Below, in pieces: positions 8,943 through 17,397 of a DNA stretch of 64,000 nt (position 1 is the first letter of the stretch; every line of letters begins with the position of its first letter). The notes under the pieces are model-generated. The model made no database searches. It saw only the letters and a list, made by a program, of their open reading frames with translations, and had not been told where the DNA came from. The DNA comes from Amycolatopsis sp. WQ 127309. GTDB lineage: Bacteria > Actinomycetota > Actinomycetes > Mycobacteriales > Pseudonocardiaceae. The stretch covers positions 9,313,001-9,377,000 of the forward strand of contig NZ_CP095481.1 in the NCBI RefSeq assembly GCF_023023025.1. The letters run 5' to 3'. The position numbers and the translations under genes are program-made.

Positions 8943-9278
8943 TCACTTCTCCTGTTGTTTCAGTTCTTCCAGGACGTCGTCCAGCAGCTCGAAGCGTTCC
9001 GACCACGTCTGTTCGTACCGCTTGACCCAGTCGTGGATGGGTTTGAGCGCGGCGCCGTTGAGCCGGTAGACGCGCTGCCGGCCCTCTTCCCGGACGTCCA
9101 CCGCCCCGACCTCGCGCAGGACCCTCAGGTGCTTGGACACCTGCGGCTGCGCCAGGCCGAGCACGCCGACGAGGTCGCCGACCGACCGTTCGCCGGCCAT
9201 GAGCTCGTCGAGGATCTGCCGCCGCCGGGGTTCGGCGACCGCGTTGAAGGTGTCCGCCGTCGTCGCTGCTCGTGCCAC
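8943..9278 (-). CDS. ArsR family winged-helix regulator
   Basis: A 111-residue protein with the ArsR fold: AEPRRRQILDELMAGERSVGDLVGVLGLAQPQVSKHLRVLREVGAV. The recognition helix is near residues 45-60. The cysteine metal ligands of true metal sensors are absent, so it probably senses something other than a metal. The start is the GTG at 9276-9278. It is cotranscribed with the downstream AHSA1 gene and probably autoregulated through the palindrome at 9293-9302. Confidence 0.92.
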   Translation of the reverse strand: MARAATTADTFNAVAEPRRRQILDELMAGERSVGDLVGVLGLAQPQVSKHLRVLREVGAVDVREEGRQRVYRLNGAALKPIHDWVKRYEQTWSERFELLDDVLEELKQQEK

Positions 9279-9287
9279 GCGGCCATC

Positions 9288-9305
9288 ATATGCCCATATG
9301 GGTAT
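9288..9305. promoter_or_regulatory. ArsR operator-like palindrome
   Basis: A perfect core CCCATATGGG (9293-9302) extends to the imperfect ATGCCCATATGGGTAT. It lies 14 bp upstream of the arsR start. Such AT-centred dyads overlapping the promoter are the usual ArsR target. This is a positional assignment. Confidence 0.65.
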
Positions 9306-9389
9306 GCGTCAAGTCCGGCATCCCGGGCACGTCGGCCGAAGGTCCACAGAGGACGGACGCGCGCGGCGAACCGTGCCGCTGCGGTCGTC

Positions 9390-9438
9390 CGTGAAGGACT
9401 CCTTACCGGCCCTAAGAGCCGGGAAGGAGTCCTTCACG
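9390..9438 (-). terminator. Long stem-loop after the M20 amidohydrolase
   Basis: The arms CGTGAAGGACTCCTT (9390-9404) and AAGGAGTCCTTCACG (9424-9438) pair perfectly over 15 bp. An inner CCGGC/GCCGG stem closes a 7-base loop. It begins 4 bp beyond the amidohydrolase stop. No T-tract follows, as is usual in high-GC actinobacteria. A structurally and partly sequence-similar hairpin occurs at 41116. Confidence 0.75.
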
Positions 9439-9442
9439 GCTT

Positions 9443-10630
9443 TCAGGACCCGTTCCGCTCCTGGGCCCGGAAGTAGTCCCACGCCCGGCTGACAAGCGAC
9501 GGGTGCGTCCGCAGGTCGATCGCCGTGCGGGCCAGCGCGGCCGCCGACGCCAGCATCGCCGAGCGGCCACGCGGGCTCGCCGCTGCTTCTGCGAACTCGC
9601 GGGTGTGGTCCGGGTACTCCGCCGCCGCGATCGCCACGAACGGGTGGATCGCCGGGACGCGGAGGCTGACGTCGCCGATGTCCGACGACCCGAGGTACAC
9701 CCCCGGCTCGGGCGGCCCGGCGTGGATGCCGCACGCGGCGAGGTGCTCGGTGAACCGCTCGGACAGCACCGGGTTGTCACGGAAGTGGGCGTAGCCGCGG
9801 CCGAGGCGTTCGACGTCCACCTTCGCCCCGGTCGCCAGGGCCGCGCCCTGCGCGCACGTCGAGACGTCCTCGGCCAGCTGGTCGAGGGCCGCCGCGGTGA
9901 GCGCGCGGAGGGCGAAGCGGCCTTCGGCGCGGTCGGGCACGACGGTGGTCGTTTCGCCGCCGTCGGTGATGATGCCCTGGACGTGCGAGCCCGCGGGCAG
10001 CCGCTGGCGCAGGGCCGCCAGCGCGCCGAACGCCTGGATCAGCGCGGCCAGCGCGTCGACGCCGTGTTCCGGGTCGGCGGTCGGGTGCGCGGCGCGGCCG
10101 TGGAAGGTCAGCTTCAGCTCGACCCGCGCGGTCAGCGGCGCCCACGACCAGGAGTGCACTCCGGGGTGGACCATCAGGACGGCGTCGACGTCGTCGAAGA
10201 TCCCGGCCTCGGCGAGCGCCTGCTTGCCACCGCCGCTCTCCTCGGCCGGCGCGCCGACCGCGAGCAGCGAGCCGCGGCTGTCGCCGAGCACGTCCTTGGC
10301 GGCCAGCGCGGCCCCGAGCCCGGCCGCGGCGACCAGGTTGTGCCCGGAGGCGTGCCCGAGACCGGGCACCGCGTCGTACTCCAGCAGCAGCGCCACACAC
10401 GGGTGCCCGGTGCCGGCGCGCGCGACGAACGCCGTGGGCATCCCGGCGGTGCCGGTCTCGACCTCGAAGCCGTCCGCGGCCAGCTCGCCGGTCAGCAGCT
10501 CGGCCGCGGCATGCTCCTCGAAGGACGGTTCGGGGCGCGCGTGCAACGCGGTCGCCACCCGCCACAACCGTTCGTCCAGACGCTCGACCCGTTCGTCCGC
10601 CTGCTCGTGAAGCTCTTCGTGCCACTCCAT
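9443..10630 (-). CDS. M20 family metallopeptidase / amidohydrolase (AbgB-like)
   Basis: A 395-residue M20D-type hydrolase. It has a metal-binding region around ASGHNLVAAAGLGAALAAK, the EE pair in APAEESGGGKQAL (catalytic Glu), the dimerisation-domain signature FHGRAAHPTADPEHGVDAL, and a C-terminal SSDIGDVS metal site. The family cleaves N-acyl or aminobenzoyl-glutamate-like amides using two zinc or manganese ions. The frame is open far upstream, but the ATG at 10630 starts the conserved protein (MEWHEELHEQAD). It diverges from the GCS2 ligase at 10748. Confidence 0.9.
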   Translation of the reverse strand: MEWHEELHEQADERVERLDERLWRVATALHARPEPSFEEHAAAELLTGELAADGFEVETGTAGMPTAFVARAGTGHPCVALLLEYDAVPGLGHASGHNLVAAAGLGAALAAKDVLGDSRGSLLAVGAPAEESGGGKQALAEAGIFDDVDAVLMVHPGVHSWSWAPLTARVELKLTFHGRAAHPTADPEHGVDALAALIQAFGALAALRQRLPAGSHVQGIITDGGETTTVVPDRAEGRFALRALTAAALDQLAEDVSTCAQGAALATGAKVDVERLGRGYAHFRDNPVLSERFTEHLAACGIHAGPPEPGVYLGSSDIGDVSLRVPAIHPFVAIAAAEYPDHTREFAEAAASPRGRSAMLASAAALARTAIDLRTHPSLVSRAWDYFRAQERNGS

Positions 10631-10747
10631 GCCACCGGAATACCCCGGGTGCGCGCGGTCACACAAGCGTAGTCGCGCCGTCACCCGGTTTGCGGCATAC
10701 CGCGTCCGGGTATCCCGCTGGTTCCCCAACCCCCCAGGAGAACCCCG

Positions 10748-11836
10748 GTGACAGACCAGGTACTGACCTTCGGCGTCGAAGAGGAGTTCTTCGTCGTCGA
10801 CCGCCGAGGAATGCTTTCGCACGCCGGCGACGACGTCGTCGACGCCGCGGAAGCGGCCGGCGGCGACCAGGGCGAGCTGCAGCACGAGCTCACCCGGACC
10901 CAGGCCGAGGCCGCCACCGACATCTGCCGCACCCATTCCGGTGCCCTGAGCCAGCTGCGCGGGCTCCGGGCCGATCTCGCCGGCGCGGCGGCCAAGCGCG
11001 GGCTGCGGGTGCTGCCCAGCGGCTGCGCACCACTGTCCGAAGTGGAAGCACCGATCATCACGCCCACCCCGCGCTACGAGCAGATGGCCGAGCACTTCGG
11101 CGCCACCGCGCGGACCGCGCTCACCTGCGGCTGCCACGTGCACGTCGCGATCCCGGACAAGGAAACCGGGATCCAGGTGCTGAACCGGGTGCGGCCGTGG
11201 CTGCCGGCGCTGCTCACCCTGACCGCCAACTCGCCGATCACCGACGGCTACGACACCGGTTACCACAGCTGGCGCTACCAGCAGTGGAGCCGCTGGCCCT
11301 CGGCCGGCCCGCCGCCGAAGTTCGCCTCGCTCGACGAGTACGAGAGCGTCGTCGACGCGTGGCTGCGCGCGGGCTCGATCCTCGACCGCGGGATGGTCTA
11401 CTGGGACGTCCGGCTCTCGGAAAACCAGCCGACGCTGGAGTTCCGCATCGCCGACGTCGCCGCGACGCCGGAAGAGGCGGTGCTGCTGGCCGTGCTGGCG
11501 CGCGGCCTGGTCGCCACCGCACTGGACGACAGCGCGCCCCCGCCGGACCTGCCCAACGAGGTGCTGCGCGGCCAGCTCTGGCGGGCCTCGCGCGACGGCG
11601 TCACCGGCCGCTGCCCGCACCCGCGCACCGGCGACCTCGTGCCCGCCTCGGTGGTGCTCGACGACCTGATCACGCTGACGGGTCCCGCGCTCGAAGCGGC
11701 GGGCGACCGCGAGTTCGCCTGGGAGGGAACGGCACGCCTGATCGCCGGCGAAGGCGGCGCCGATCGGCAGCGCGAGTCCTTCGCGAAGCGGCAACGCGCC
11801 GCGGACGTCGTCGACCTCATGTCGGTGACGCCGTAG
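10748..11836 (+). CDS. GCS2-family carboxylate-amine ligase (YbdK/EgtA-like)
   Basis: A 362-residue glutamate-cysteine ligase type 2 protein. The family signatures are TFGVEEEFFVVD at the N-terminus, CGCHVHVAIPDKETGIQVLNRVRPWLP near residue 130, and SENQPTLEFRIADVAATPEEA near residue 225. These enzymes couple glutamate to an amine with ATP. The length fits YbdK-type carboxylate-amine ligases better than the ~430-residue EgtA of ergothioneine synthesis. It starts at GTG 10748 after an AGGAGAA ribosome site. The exact substrate is unknown. Confidence 0.88.
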   Translation: MTDQVLTFGVEEEFFVVDRRGMLSHAGDDVVDAAEAAGGDQGELQHELTRTQAEAATDICRTHSGALSQLRGLRADLAGAAAKRGLRVLPSGCAPLSEVEAPIITPTPRYEQMAEHFGATARTALTCGCHVHVAIPDKETGIQVLNRVRPWLPALLTLTANSPITDGYDTGYHSWRYQQWSRWPSAGPPPKFASLDEYESVVDAWLRAGSILDRGMVYWDVRLSENQPTLEFRIADVAATPEEAVLLAVLARGLVATALDDSAPPPDLPNEVLRGQLWRASRDGVTGRCPHPRTGDLVPASVVLDDLITLTGPALEAAGDREFAWEGTARLIAGEGGADRQRESFAKRQRAADVVDLMSVTP

Positions 11837-11890
11837 GACCGACCCGAAAACCGGGTGCGGACCGCCGCGTGCTGGTGTGTGATCACGGGT

Positions 11891-12757
11891 ATGGCGATCG
11901 TCGTGGAGACCCCGGGAACCGAAGGCCTGACCGAGGCCGTGGCCGCGCTGCGGCGGTGGCAGAGCGACGACGCGCCGCTGCAGCTGCACCCGGGAGACCT
12001 CGGCTGGAACTACCGGTTCGGGGCGGCGGCGACGGCCGCGGTGGTCCGGACCTGGACCCGCGACGGCCGGATCGTCGCCGTCGGGCTGCTCGACGGCCCC
12101 GGCCTCGTGCGGCTGACGATCGCGCCGGACGTGCGCCACGACGAGGAGCTGGCGCGGCAGCTGGCCGAAGACGTGTCCACCCCGGAGCGCGACGTCCTGC
12201 CCGCGGGTCCGGTGTCGGTCGAGGCACCGGACGGCGTGCTGCTGCGGGACGTGCTGGCCGAGGCCGGCTGGCGGGCCGACGAGCCGTGGACGCCGCTGCA
12301 CCGCGATCTCGCGGAGCCCGTGCCGGAGGTGGACCTGCGGATCGAGGTGACCGGGCCGGCGGAAGCGGCGGTCTGGACCACGGTCTTGCGGGCGTCGTTC
12401 GACCGGTCGACGGCCACCGAGGACCGCTGGCACACGATGGCGGCCGGGTCGCCGTACGCCGACGCCCGGAGCCTGATCGGGTACGACGGCGAAGACAACG
12501 CGGTGGCGATCGTGACGGTGTGGTCGGCGGGTCCCGGCCGGCCCGGGCTGATCGAGCCGATGGGCGTGCACCGCGACCACCGGGGTCACGGCCACGGCCG
12601 GGCGATCACCGTCGCCGCGGCCGCCGCGCTCCGGGAGCTGGGTTCGTCGAGCGCGATCGTCTGCACCGCGAGCGCCAACGCCGCCGCCGTCGCCACCTAC
12701 GCGTCGGCCGGCTTCCGGCCGCACCCCGAGCGGCTGGACCTGCGGCGGGACCGCTAG
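11891..12757 (+). CDS. GNAT N-acetyltransferase, two-lobed
   Basis: A 288-residue protein. The C-terminal half is a clear GNAT domain with the acetyl-CoA loop GVHRDHRGHGHGRAI (RxxGxG type, about residues 224-238) and a following ASANAAAVATYASAGFRP strand. The N-terminal half resembles a degenerate second GNAT lobe without a CoA loop. The ATG at 11891 is preferred over a track start at 11855 because the upstream codons are atypical. It stands alone, and the acceptor substrate is unknown. Confidence 0.82.
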   Translation: MAIVVETPGTEGLTEAVAALRRWQSDDAPLQLHPGDLGWNYRFGAAATAAVVRTWTRDGRIVAVGLLDGPGLVRLTIAPDVRHDEELARQLAEDVSTPERDVLPAGPVSVEAPDGVLLRDVLAEAGWRADEPWTPLHRDLAEPVPEVDLRIEVTGPAEAAVWTTVLRASFDRSTATEDRWHTMAAGSPYADARSLIGYDGEDNAVAIVTVWSAGPGRPGLIEPMGVHRDHRGHGHGRAITVAAAAALRELGSSSAIVCTASANAAAVATYASAGFRPHPERLDLRRDR

Positions 12758-12801
12758 GAACCAAATGGCCGAACCGGACGTCTGACCGCGGCGTGGGTGT
12801 T

Positions 12802-12821
12802 ACGTTTCCCGCGCGAAACGT
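12802..12821. promoter_or_regulatory. Inverted repeat upstream of the ESX-like pair
   Basis: ACGTTTC, six bases, then GAAACGT make a perfect 7-bp arm palindrome 18 bp before the GTG of the ESX-like gene. It is the only strong dyad in the short upstream region and probably binds a regulator of this two-gene unit. No candidate regulator is adjacent. Confidence 0.5.
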
Positions 12822-12839
12822 CACGCGGGAGGATGGTCG

Positions 12840-13148
12840 GTGGGGTTCGAGGTCGATGTCGCGGACATCAGCAAAGCGGCGGCCAAGCTCGGCGCGGGCA
12901 CTCCGCCGTCGCTCGCGGCCGGCGGGTCGCCGAACGTCGGCGGCACGGACCGGGCCGCCGGTTACGCGGGCGACTACGACGTCTGGCTGCTGACCCGGCA
13001 GGAAGACCTGCAGGCCGCACAGCAGCAGGTGGAAAGTCTCGTCGAAAGCATCAAGAGCGCCGCGAAGAGCTACGACAACACCGACGCCGACGCACGTGGC
13101 GCCTTCCTGAAGGCCCTCGACAGCGGCTTCGAACGGATCGACCGATGA
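12840..13148 (+). CDS. Small ESX/EspC-like type VII secretion protein
   Basis: A 102-residue, mostly alpha-helical protein. Near the C-terminal end is SYDNTDADARGAF, which contains the YxxxD/E general type VII secretion signal (Y-D-N-T-D). The N-terminal part is poor in hydrophobic residues and has no signal peptide. It starts at GTG 12840 after GGGAGGATGG and overlaps the next gene by ATGA, so the products are made together and probably form a secreted heterodimer or chaperone-substrate pair. No ESX core genes lie nearby. Confidence 0.7.
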   Translation: MGFEVDVADISKAAAKLGAGTPPSLAAGGSPNVGGTDRAAGYAGDYDVWLLTRQEDLQAAQQQVESLVESIKSAAKSYDNTDADARGAFLKALDSGFERIDR

Positions 13149-14458
13149 CCTCGGTGTTCGACCGGATCCGCGGGCTCGCCGACCAGGTCGAGAAGGGCAG
13201 CACGACCGAGCTGGACGACCGGGCCCGCGCCTGCCGGAGCACCAAGGAAGCCGTCAAGGACGCCAAGGCCCTGGTCGAGAGCGTCCGCGTGGAGCTGGGC
13301 CAGGGCTGGCACGGCGGCGCCGGCGAGGCGGCGCTCTCCTCGCTCGAGGACTTCAAGAAGAACCGCGACGAACAGGCCGAGGATCTCGAGGAGTCGGCGA
13401 AGTCGTTCGAGGTGGTCCGCGACGCGCTGGCGAAGGCGCAACTGGAAGCGCGGAGCAACCGCGCGGACGCCGACGCCCTGCAGACGAAGCTCGACAACGT
13501 GTGGCACGGCCTCGGGAGCGGCACGGGCACCGTCGTGCTCGCCTGGGCGGAGGACAAGATCATCAAGGGGCGGGCCCTCGTCCTGCTGGCCGACATGCAG
13601 CGGGTGGTGACCACCTACGACGCGGTGCTGCTCGTCGAAGGCCTGAAGATCCGCAACAAAACGGGCCGGGTGTGGGAGCTCGCGGGCTCGGAGAAGCGGA
13701 ACCCGGCCGAGATCGCCGCGATCATCCTCGCCGAGATCCCCGGCCTCGCCGCGCTGGTGGCGAAGAACCCGAAGCTCGACCTCGCCCTGCTGAGGGGCGA
13801 CTGGGACACGATCATGCAGGACCCCGCGGTCGCCCGGAAGATCTACGACTACTTCGGCTTCGAGTACGTCGAGGACGGCGGCTTCTACACCACCGGCGAG
13901 CATTCCGTGCAGAGCTACCTGGGCTGGCACGACATCTACGACAAGCTGGAACAGCTCATCGGCGCGGACCTCGACCGCACCAACGCCCAGGGCGACAACA
14001 TGGAGTTCACCGACCCCGAGACCGGGAAGCAGTACCGGCTGGAACTGTGGAAGGGCGGCTACGGCTTCGGCAGCGCGTTCGGCGGCGAAGTCGGCTTCTA
14101 CACCAGCGACGCCGGGGACGACTCCGGCTACTTCTCCGCCGCCCAAGGCGACGACCAGATCAAGGTGACCCAGCAGATCTACGACAAGGAAAGCGGCGAG
14201 GTCTACTTCACCAACGACGGCCAAGGCGCCGACGGCACCGACAAACGGCACTTCTGGAACCTGGCGATCCGCACCGACCCGGACGTGGACCCCGGCCGGC
14301 TGGGCCAGCGCGCCACGATCGAGGTGCACGACGTCGGGATGCGCGACCGGATGTACGACGAGATGACCCGCTACGCCACCGCGCACCCCGAAGAGCACCT
14401 GACCGTCACGAAGGGGTCCGACGACCCGCCGGTCCTCAGCTACGACTGGCGGAAGTGA
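13145..14458 (+). CDS. WXG-like protein with C-terminal DUF4474-like domain, candidate T7SS effector
   Basis: A 437-residue protein. Residues 1-125 form a helical hairpin with a W-x-G turn (GQGWHGGAGEAA, near residue 55), as in LXG/WXG secreted proteins. A hydrophobic-leaning helical linker follows (KIIKGRALVLLADM). From about residue 230 to the end the sequence resembles DUF4474 (YFGFEYVEDGGFYTTGEHSVQ ... YRLELWKGGYGFGSAFGGEVGFY). ATGA coupling to the ESX-like gene supports type VII export. The tail's biochemical activity is not known, so calling it a toxin is inference from architecture. Confidence 0.72.
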   Translation: MTSVFDRIRGLADQVEKGSTTELDDRARACRSTKEAVKDAKALVESVRVELGQGWHGGAGEAALSSLEDFKKNRDEQAEDLEESAKSFEVVRDALAKAQLEARSNRADADALQTKLDNVWHGLGSGTGTVVLAWAEDKIIKGRALVLLADMQRVVTTYDAVLLVEGLKIRNKTGRVWELAGSEKRNPAEIAAIILAEIPGLAALVAKNPKLDLALLRGDWDTIMQDPAVARKIYDYFGFEYVEDGGFYTTGEHSVQSYLGWHDIYDKLEQLIGADLDRTNAQGDNMEFTDPETGKQYRLELWKGGYGFGSAFGGEVGFYTSDAGDDSGYFSAAQGDDQIKVTQQIYDKESGEVYFTNDGQGADGTDKRHFWNLAIRTDPDVDPGRLGQRATIEVHDVGMRDRMYDEMTRYATAHPEEHLTVTKGSDDPPVLSYDWRK

Positions 14459-14468
14459 CCGGCGCCGC

Positions 14469-14744
14469 TCACACCGCGGAAACCGGCTTGAACTCCCAGG
14501 GCCCGTCGTCATCCCGGTCGCGCCGGTCGGCCCGGCCGCGGGGCCGGACGTCGTGGTCGGCCAGCCCGGCGTACACGTCGGCGACGTCGATCAGGCCGGC
14601 GACCTCGTCGGCGACGTGCTGCCCGTGCCGCTCCTCGATGTCCTCGAGCCCCGCCCGCACCGCCGCGGTCGCGGCGCTGCGGGCCGTGGCCAGCAGCGTG
14701 CGGGCCAGCTCTTCCGAACCACCGGCGCGTCGCGACTCGTTCAT
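14469..14744 (-). CDS. Small charged hypothetical protein
   Basis: A 91-residue protein, helical in its first 65 residues (EELARTLLATARSAATAAVRAGLEDIEERHGQHVADEVAGLIDVADVY). It has a very charged Arg/Asp tail. It ends 10 bp from the converging DUF4474 gene and lies directly upstream of cheR on the same strand (9 bp), so it is probably the last member of neither pair or the leader gene of none. No family is recognised. An immunity role for the neighbour is conceivable but the opposite orientation is unusual for that. Confidence 0.6.
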   Translation of the reverse strand: MNESRRAGGSEELARTLLATARSAATAAVRAGLEDIEERHGQHVADEVAGLIDVADVYAGLADHDVRPRGRADRRDRDDDGPWEFKPVSAV

Positions 14745-14753
14745 GGCCCCAGC

Positions 14754-16622
14754 CTAGGCGGAGCCGCCGGCGCCCGGGCGGGTTTCCTCCATCATCAGCA
14801 ACGCGCCGTGGCTGCGGCCGTCGGCCCCGAGCAAGGAGCTGCACATCAGCCGGACGACGACCGCGCGGCCGCGGCGGTTGATCGCGTCCAGGGTCAGCTC
14901 GGCCTGCGATTCGGCGTCGGCCAGCGCGTCGCGGACCACCGGGCGCAGCTCGGCGAGCGGCAGGCCGATGTCGAGGTTGAGCAGGTGGGTGCCCTCGGCT
15001 TCTTCCCGGCGGACACCCCAGAGCTCCTCGGCGCCGCGGTTCCAGGCCTTGATCCGCATCTCGGTGTCGATCACGACGATCCCGGCCTGGATCGAGGTCA
15101 GCACCGACTCCAGGAAGTCGTTGAGGTCGTCGAGCTCGACGCCGCGGTCACGCAGGGCGTCGTTGATCGTCTGCAGCTCGTCGTTGGTGGAGTGCAGTTC
15201 CTCGTTCATGGTTTCGAGCTCTTCGTTGGTGGACTGGAGCTCCTCGTTGGTCGTCTCCAGTTCCTCCACTGTGGACTGGAGCTCCTCGTTCGTGGTCTCC
15301 AGCTCCTCGTTGGTCGACTGCAGCTCCTCGTAGGCCGACTCGAGCTGCCGGTTCGAGTGCTCGAGCTCGGTGAGCAGCAACCGCGCCCAGCTGACGTCGT
15401 GGAACACCACCGACACGCCGAGCAGGCTCTTCTCCTTGCCCAGCAAGGGGTTGATGTGCACCTCGTACCACACGACATCGCCGGCGCGGCGCCATTCGAC
15501 GTCCTTGATGCGCAGCGACCGGCGCTCGAGGCGGGCCTGCTCGACGTACGGGCGCAGCGCGACCGGGCGGTAGGAGACGTCGAGGTCCCACAGCTTGCGG
15601 CCGATGTCGCGTTCGGACAGTCCGAACGCCAGCTCCGCCTGCTGGTTGATCAGCGCCGTGACCTCGTCGCCGGTCACCACGATCTGGGCGACGGGGCTGG
15701 CCGAGAAAGCGTGTTCACGCAGCTGGTCCAGGCCCGAGACGTCGGCCGGGCGCCGCGCCGGGTAGCCGTAGGTGACGAAGCGGTTGTAGCCGACGGGTGA
15801 GTTGGCCACCTTGCGGAACACCCGCCGCTTGAGGTCGAGCGGCTCGAAGATGCGGCCGTGGCTGAGCAGCATCTCGGCCTTGCCCAGGAACATCATGCCC
15901 CGCGGGGCGAGCGCGAAGTGGAACCGCTCGAGGATCTTCGTCTGGGTGTCCACGTTGAAGTACATCAGCGTGTTGCGGCACACGAGCAGGTCGATCCGCG
16001 AGATCGGGGCGTCCTGCACGAGGTCGTTGCGGCCGAAGATGACCGAGCGGCGCAGATCCTTGCGGAAGCTGTACCGGCTGCCGTACTGCTCGAAGTACTC
16101 CTCGACCTTGTCCTCGGGCACCCCTTCGAGCTCCGCCGCGGTGTAGGTCGCCTGCCGCGCCTGGGCGAGCGCCTCTTCGTCGACGTCGGTGGCGTAGATC
16201 TTGACCCGCTGCCGGAAGGCGTCGACCCCGATCGCCTCGGCGAACGCGATCGCCAGGCTGTAGGCCTCCTGGCCGGCCGCGCAACCGGCGCTCCAGACGC
16301 GGATCGGCTCCTCCGGGCTGCGTTCGGCCAGCAGCGCGGGGATCACCTGCTCGCGCAGGTAGTCCCAGGCGTCCGGGTCGCGGAAGAACCCGGTGACGTT
16401 GATGAGGATGGTGTTGAACAGCGAGACGAACTCGTCCGCGTTGACCTGCAGCTGGTCGATGTAGTCGGCGAAGCTCCCGGCCCCGACCTGGCTCATCCGC
16501 CGCTGGACGCGCCGCATCAGGCTGGTGCGCTTGTAGCCGGTGAAGTCGAACCCGCGGGACTCCTTCAGGTAGGTGAGCACCGACTCGAACTCGCGGTCGG
16601 CCGCCGGCCCGGGATCCGTCAC
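14754..16622 (-). CDS. CheR-type methyltransferase with PAS domains and coiled coil
   Basis: A 622-residue protein. It has a CheR N-terminal helical domain (1-75), a SAM methyltransferase domain (90-280, motif VWSAGCAAGQEAYSLAIAF) and a PAS domain (about 305-425). A long coiled coil follows, built of repeated NEELQST/NEELETT units (about 430-490), then a second PAS (about 500-610). CheR enzymes methylate glutamates on sensor proteins. In many bacteria this architecture continues into a histidine kinase; here the protein stops after the PAS. The GTG start at 16622 is 10 bp after the upstream gene. It forms an operon with CheB and a STAS-HATPase protein. Confidence 0.92.
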   Translation of the reverse strand: MTDPGPAADREFESVLTYLKESRGFDFTGYKRTSLMRRVQRRMSQVGAGSFADYIDQLQVNADEFVSLFNTILINVTGFFRDPDAWDYLREQVIPALLAERSPEEPIRVWSAGCAAGQEAYSLAIAFAEAIGVDAFRQRVKIYATDVDEEALAQARQATYTAAELEGVPEDKVEEYFEQYGSRYSFRKDLRRSVIFGRNDLVQDAPISRIDLLVCRNTLMYFNVDTQTKILERFHFALAPRGMMFLGKAEMLLSHGRIFEPLDLKRRVFRKVANSPVGYNRFVTYGYPARRPADVSGLDQLREHAFSASPVAQIVVTGDEVTALINQQAELAFGLSERDIGRKLWDLDVSYRPVALRPYVEQARLERRSLRIKDVEWRRAGDVVWYEVHINPLLGKEKSLLGVSVVFHDVSWARLLLTELEHSNRQLESAYEELQSTNEELETTNEELQSTVEELETTNEELQSTNEELETMNEELHSTNDELQTINDALRDRGVELDDLNDFLESVLTSIQAGIVVIDTEMRIKAWNRGAEELWGVRREEAEGTHLLNLDIGLPLAELRPVVRDALADAESQAELTLDAINRRGRAVVVRLMCSSLLGADGRSHGALLMMEETRPGAGGSA

Positions 16623-16632
16623 CGGGGATACG

Positions 16633-17397
16633 CTACCCGGCCCGGTTCACCGGGCGGCCGCGCCTGGTCAGCACCGCCCAGACCACCTTGCCGCCCGACC
16701 AGGACCGGCTGCAGCCCCACACCCGGGCGACCTGCGCGACCAGCTGCAGCCCGAGACCGGCTTCCCCGGGACCGAGCCGCTCGTGGCGCACGGCCGGACG
16801 CGGGTCGTCGTCGCCGACCGCGACGGTGAAGATGCCGCGCCGCAGTTCCAGGCGCAGCCGCGGCGCGGAGATCGTGTGCCGGATCGTGTTCTCGACGAAC
16901 TCGGTCGCGATGAGCTGGGCGTCTTCCCGGTGCTCCGGCACGCCCCACTCCGCGCAGACGCGGGCGACGAACTGCCGGGCCAGTGCCGACGCGCCCGTCA
17001 TGGGCGCGAGCAGTTGCACCGCGCGGCGGCGCGGCGGGTTGTCCCGTTCCCGCTCGGCCGTGCCGACGTCGGCGTGGACCGCGACGAACCGGTCGATCGA
17101 CCGGTCGGCCAGCAGGGCCAGGTGCTCCGGCCGCGTGGAGACGAGCGCGAACGGGACGCCGGGCCAGTCGCCGATCCGCATGGCCACGACGGAGAAGACG
17201 CTCGCCAGGCTGTCGTCGTCGACGCGGAGGCCCTGGATGTCGGCGACCACGCTGTCGGGGGCGTCCGTGGCGATCTTGAGCAGGCCGTCGCGCAGGTCGG
17301 GGTAGGTGTCGAGGCTGAGCACCCCGGTCACCGTCACGACGGTCGAGCCCGCGCGGACGTCCGGCACCAGGGTCACGGCCGCGCGGTCGGCGGTCAC
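16633..17397 (-). CDS. STAS plus HATPase_c anti-sigma regulatory protein
   Basis: A 254-residue protein with two modules. Residues 10-110 resemble a STAS domain (STVVTVTGVLSLDTYPDLRDGL ... LRVDDDSLASVF). Residues 130-250 form an RsbW/SpoIIAB-like ATPase with N-box ATEFVENTIRHT (Asn170), G1 VAVGDDDPRP and G2 GLGLQLVAQVARVWG. Together they suggest a partner-switch component able to bind ATP. The GTG at 17397 overlaps the CheB stop (GTGA), which fixes the start even though the frame stays open upstream. No sigma factor gene is adjacent. Confidence 0.85.
   Translation of the reverse strand: MTADRAAVTLVPDVRAGSTVVTVTGVLSLDTYPDLRDGLLKIATDAPDSVVADIQGLRVDDDSLASVFSVVAMRIGDWPGVPFALVSTRPEHLALLADRSIDRFVAVHADVGTAERERDNPPRRRAVQLLAPMTGASALARQFVARVCAEWGVPEHREDAQLIATEFVENTIRHTISAPRLRLELRRGIFTVAVGDDDPRPAVRHERLGPGEAGLGLQLVAQVARVWGCSRSWSGGKVVWAVLTRRGRPVNRAG

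Noticed and set aside
9443..12724. 1093-codon minus-strand frame as a single large protein
   Set aside because: Only the last 395 codons encode a recognisable M20 enzyme. The upstream part is antisense to the GCS2 and GNAT genes and crosses their promoter region.
12840..14744. Confirmed toxin-immunity pair
   Set aside because: The DUF4474-like tail has no known toxic activity, and the only small neighbour is on the opposite strand, so this stays a hypothesis.
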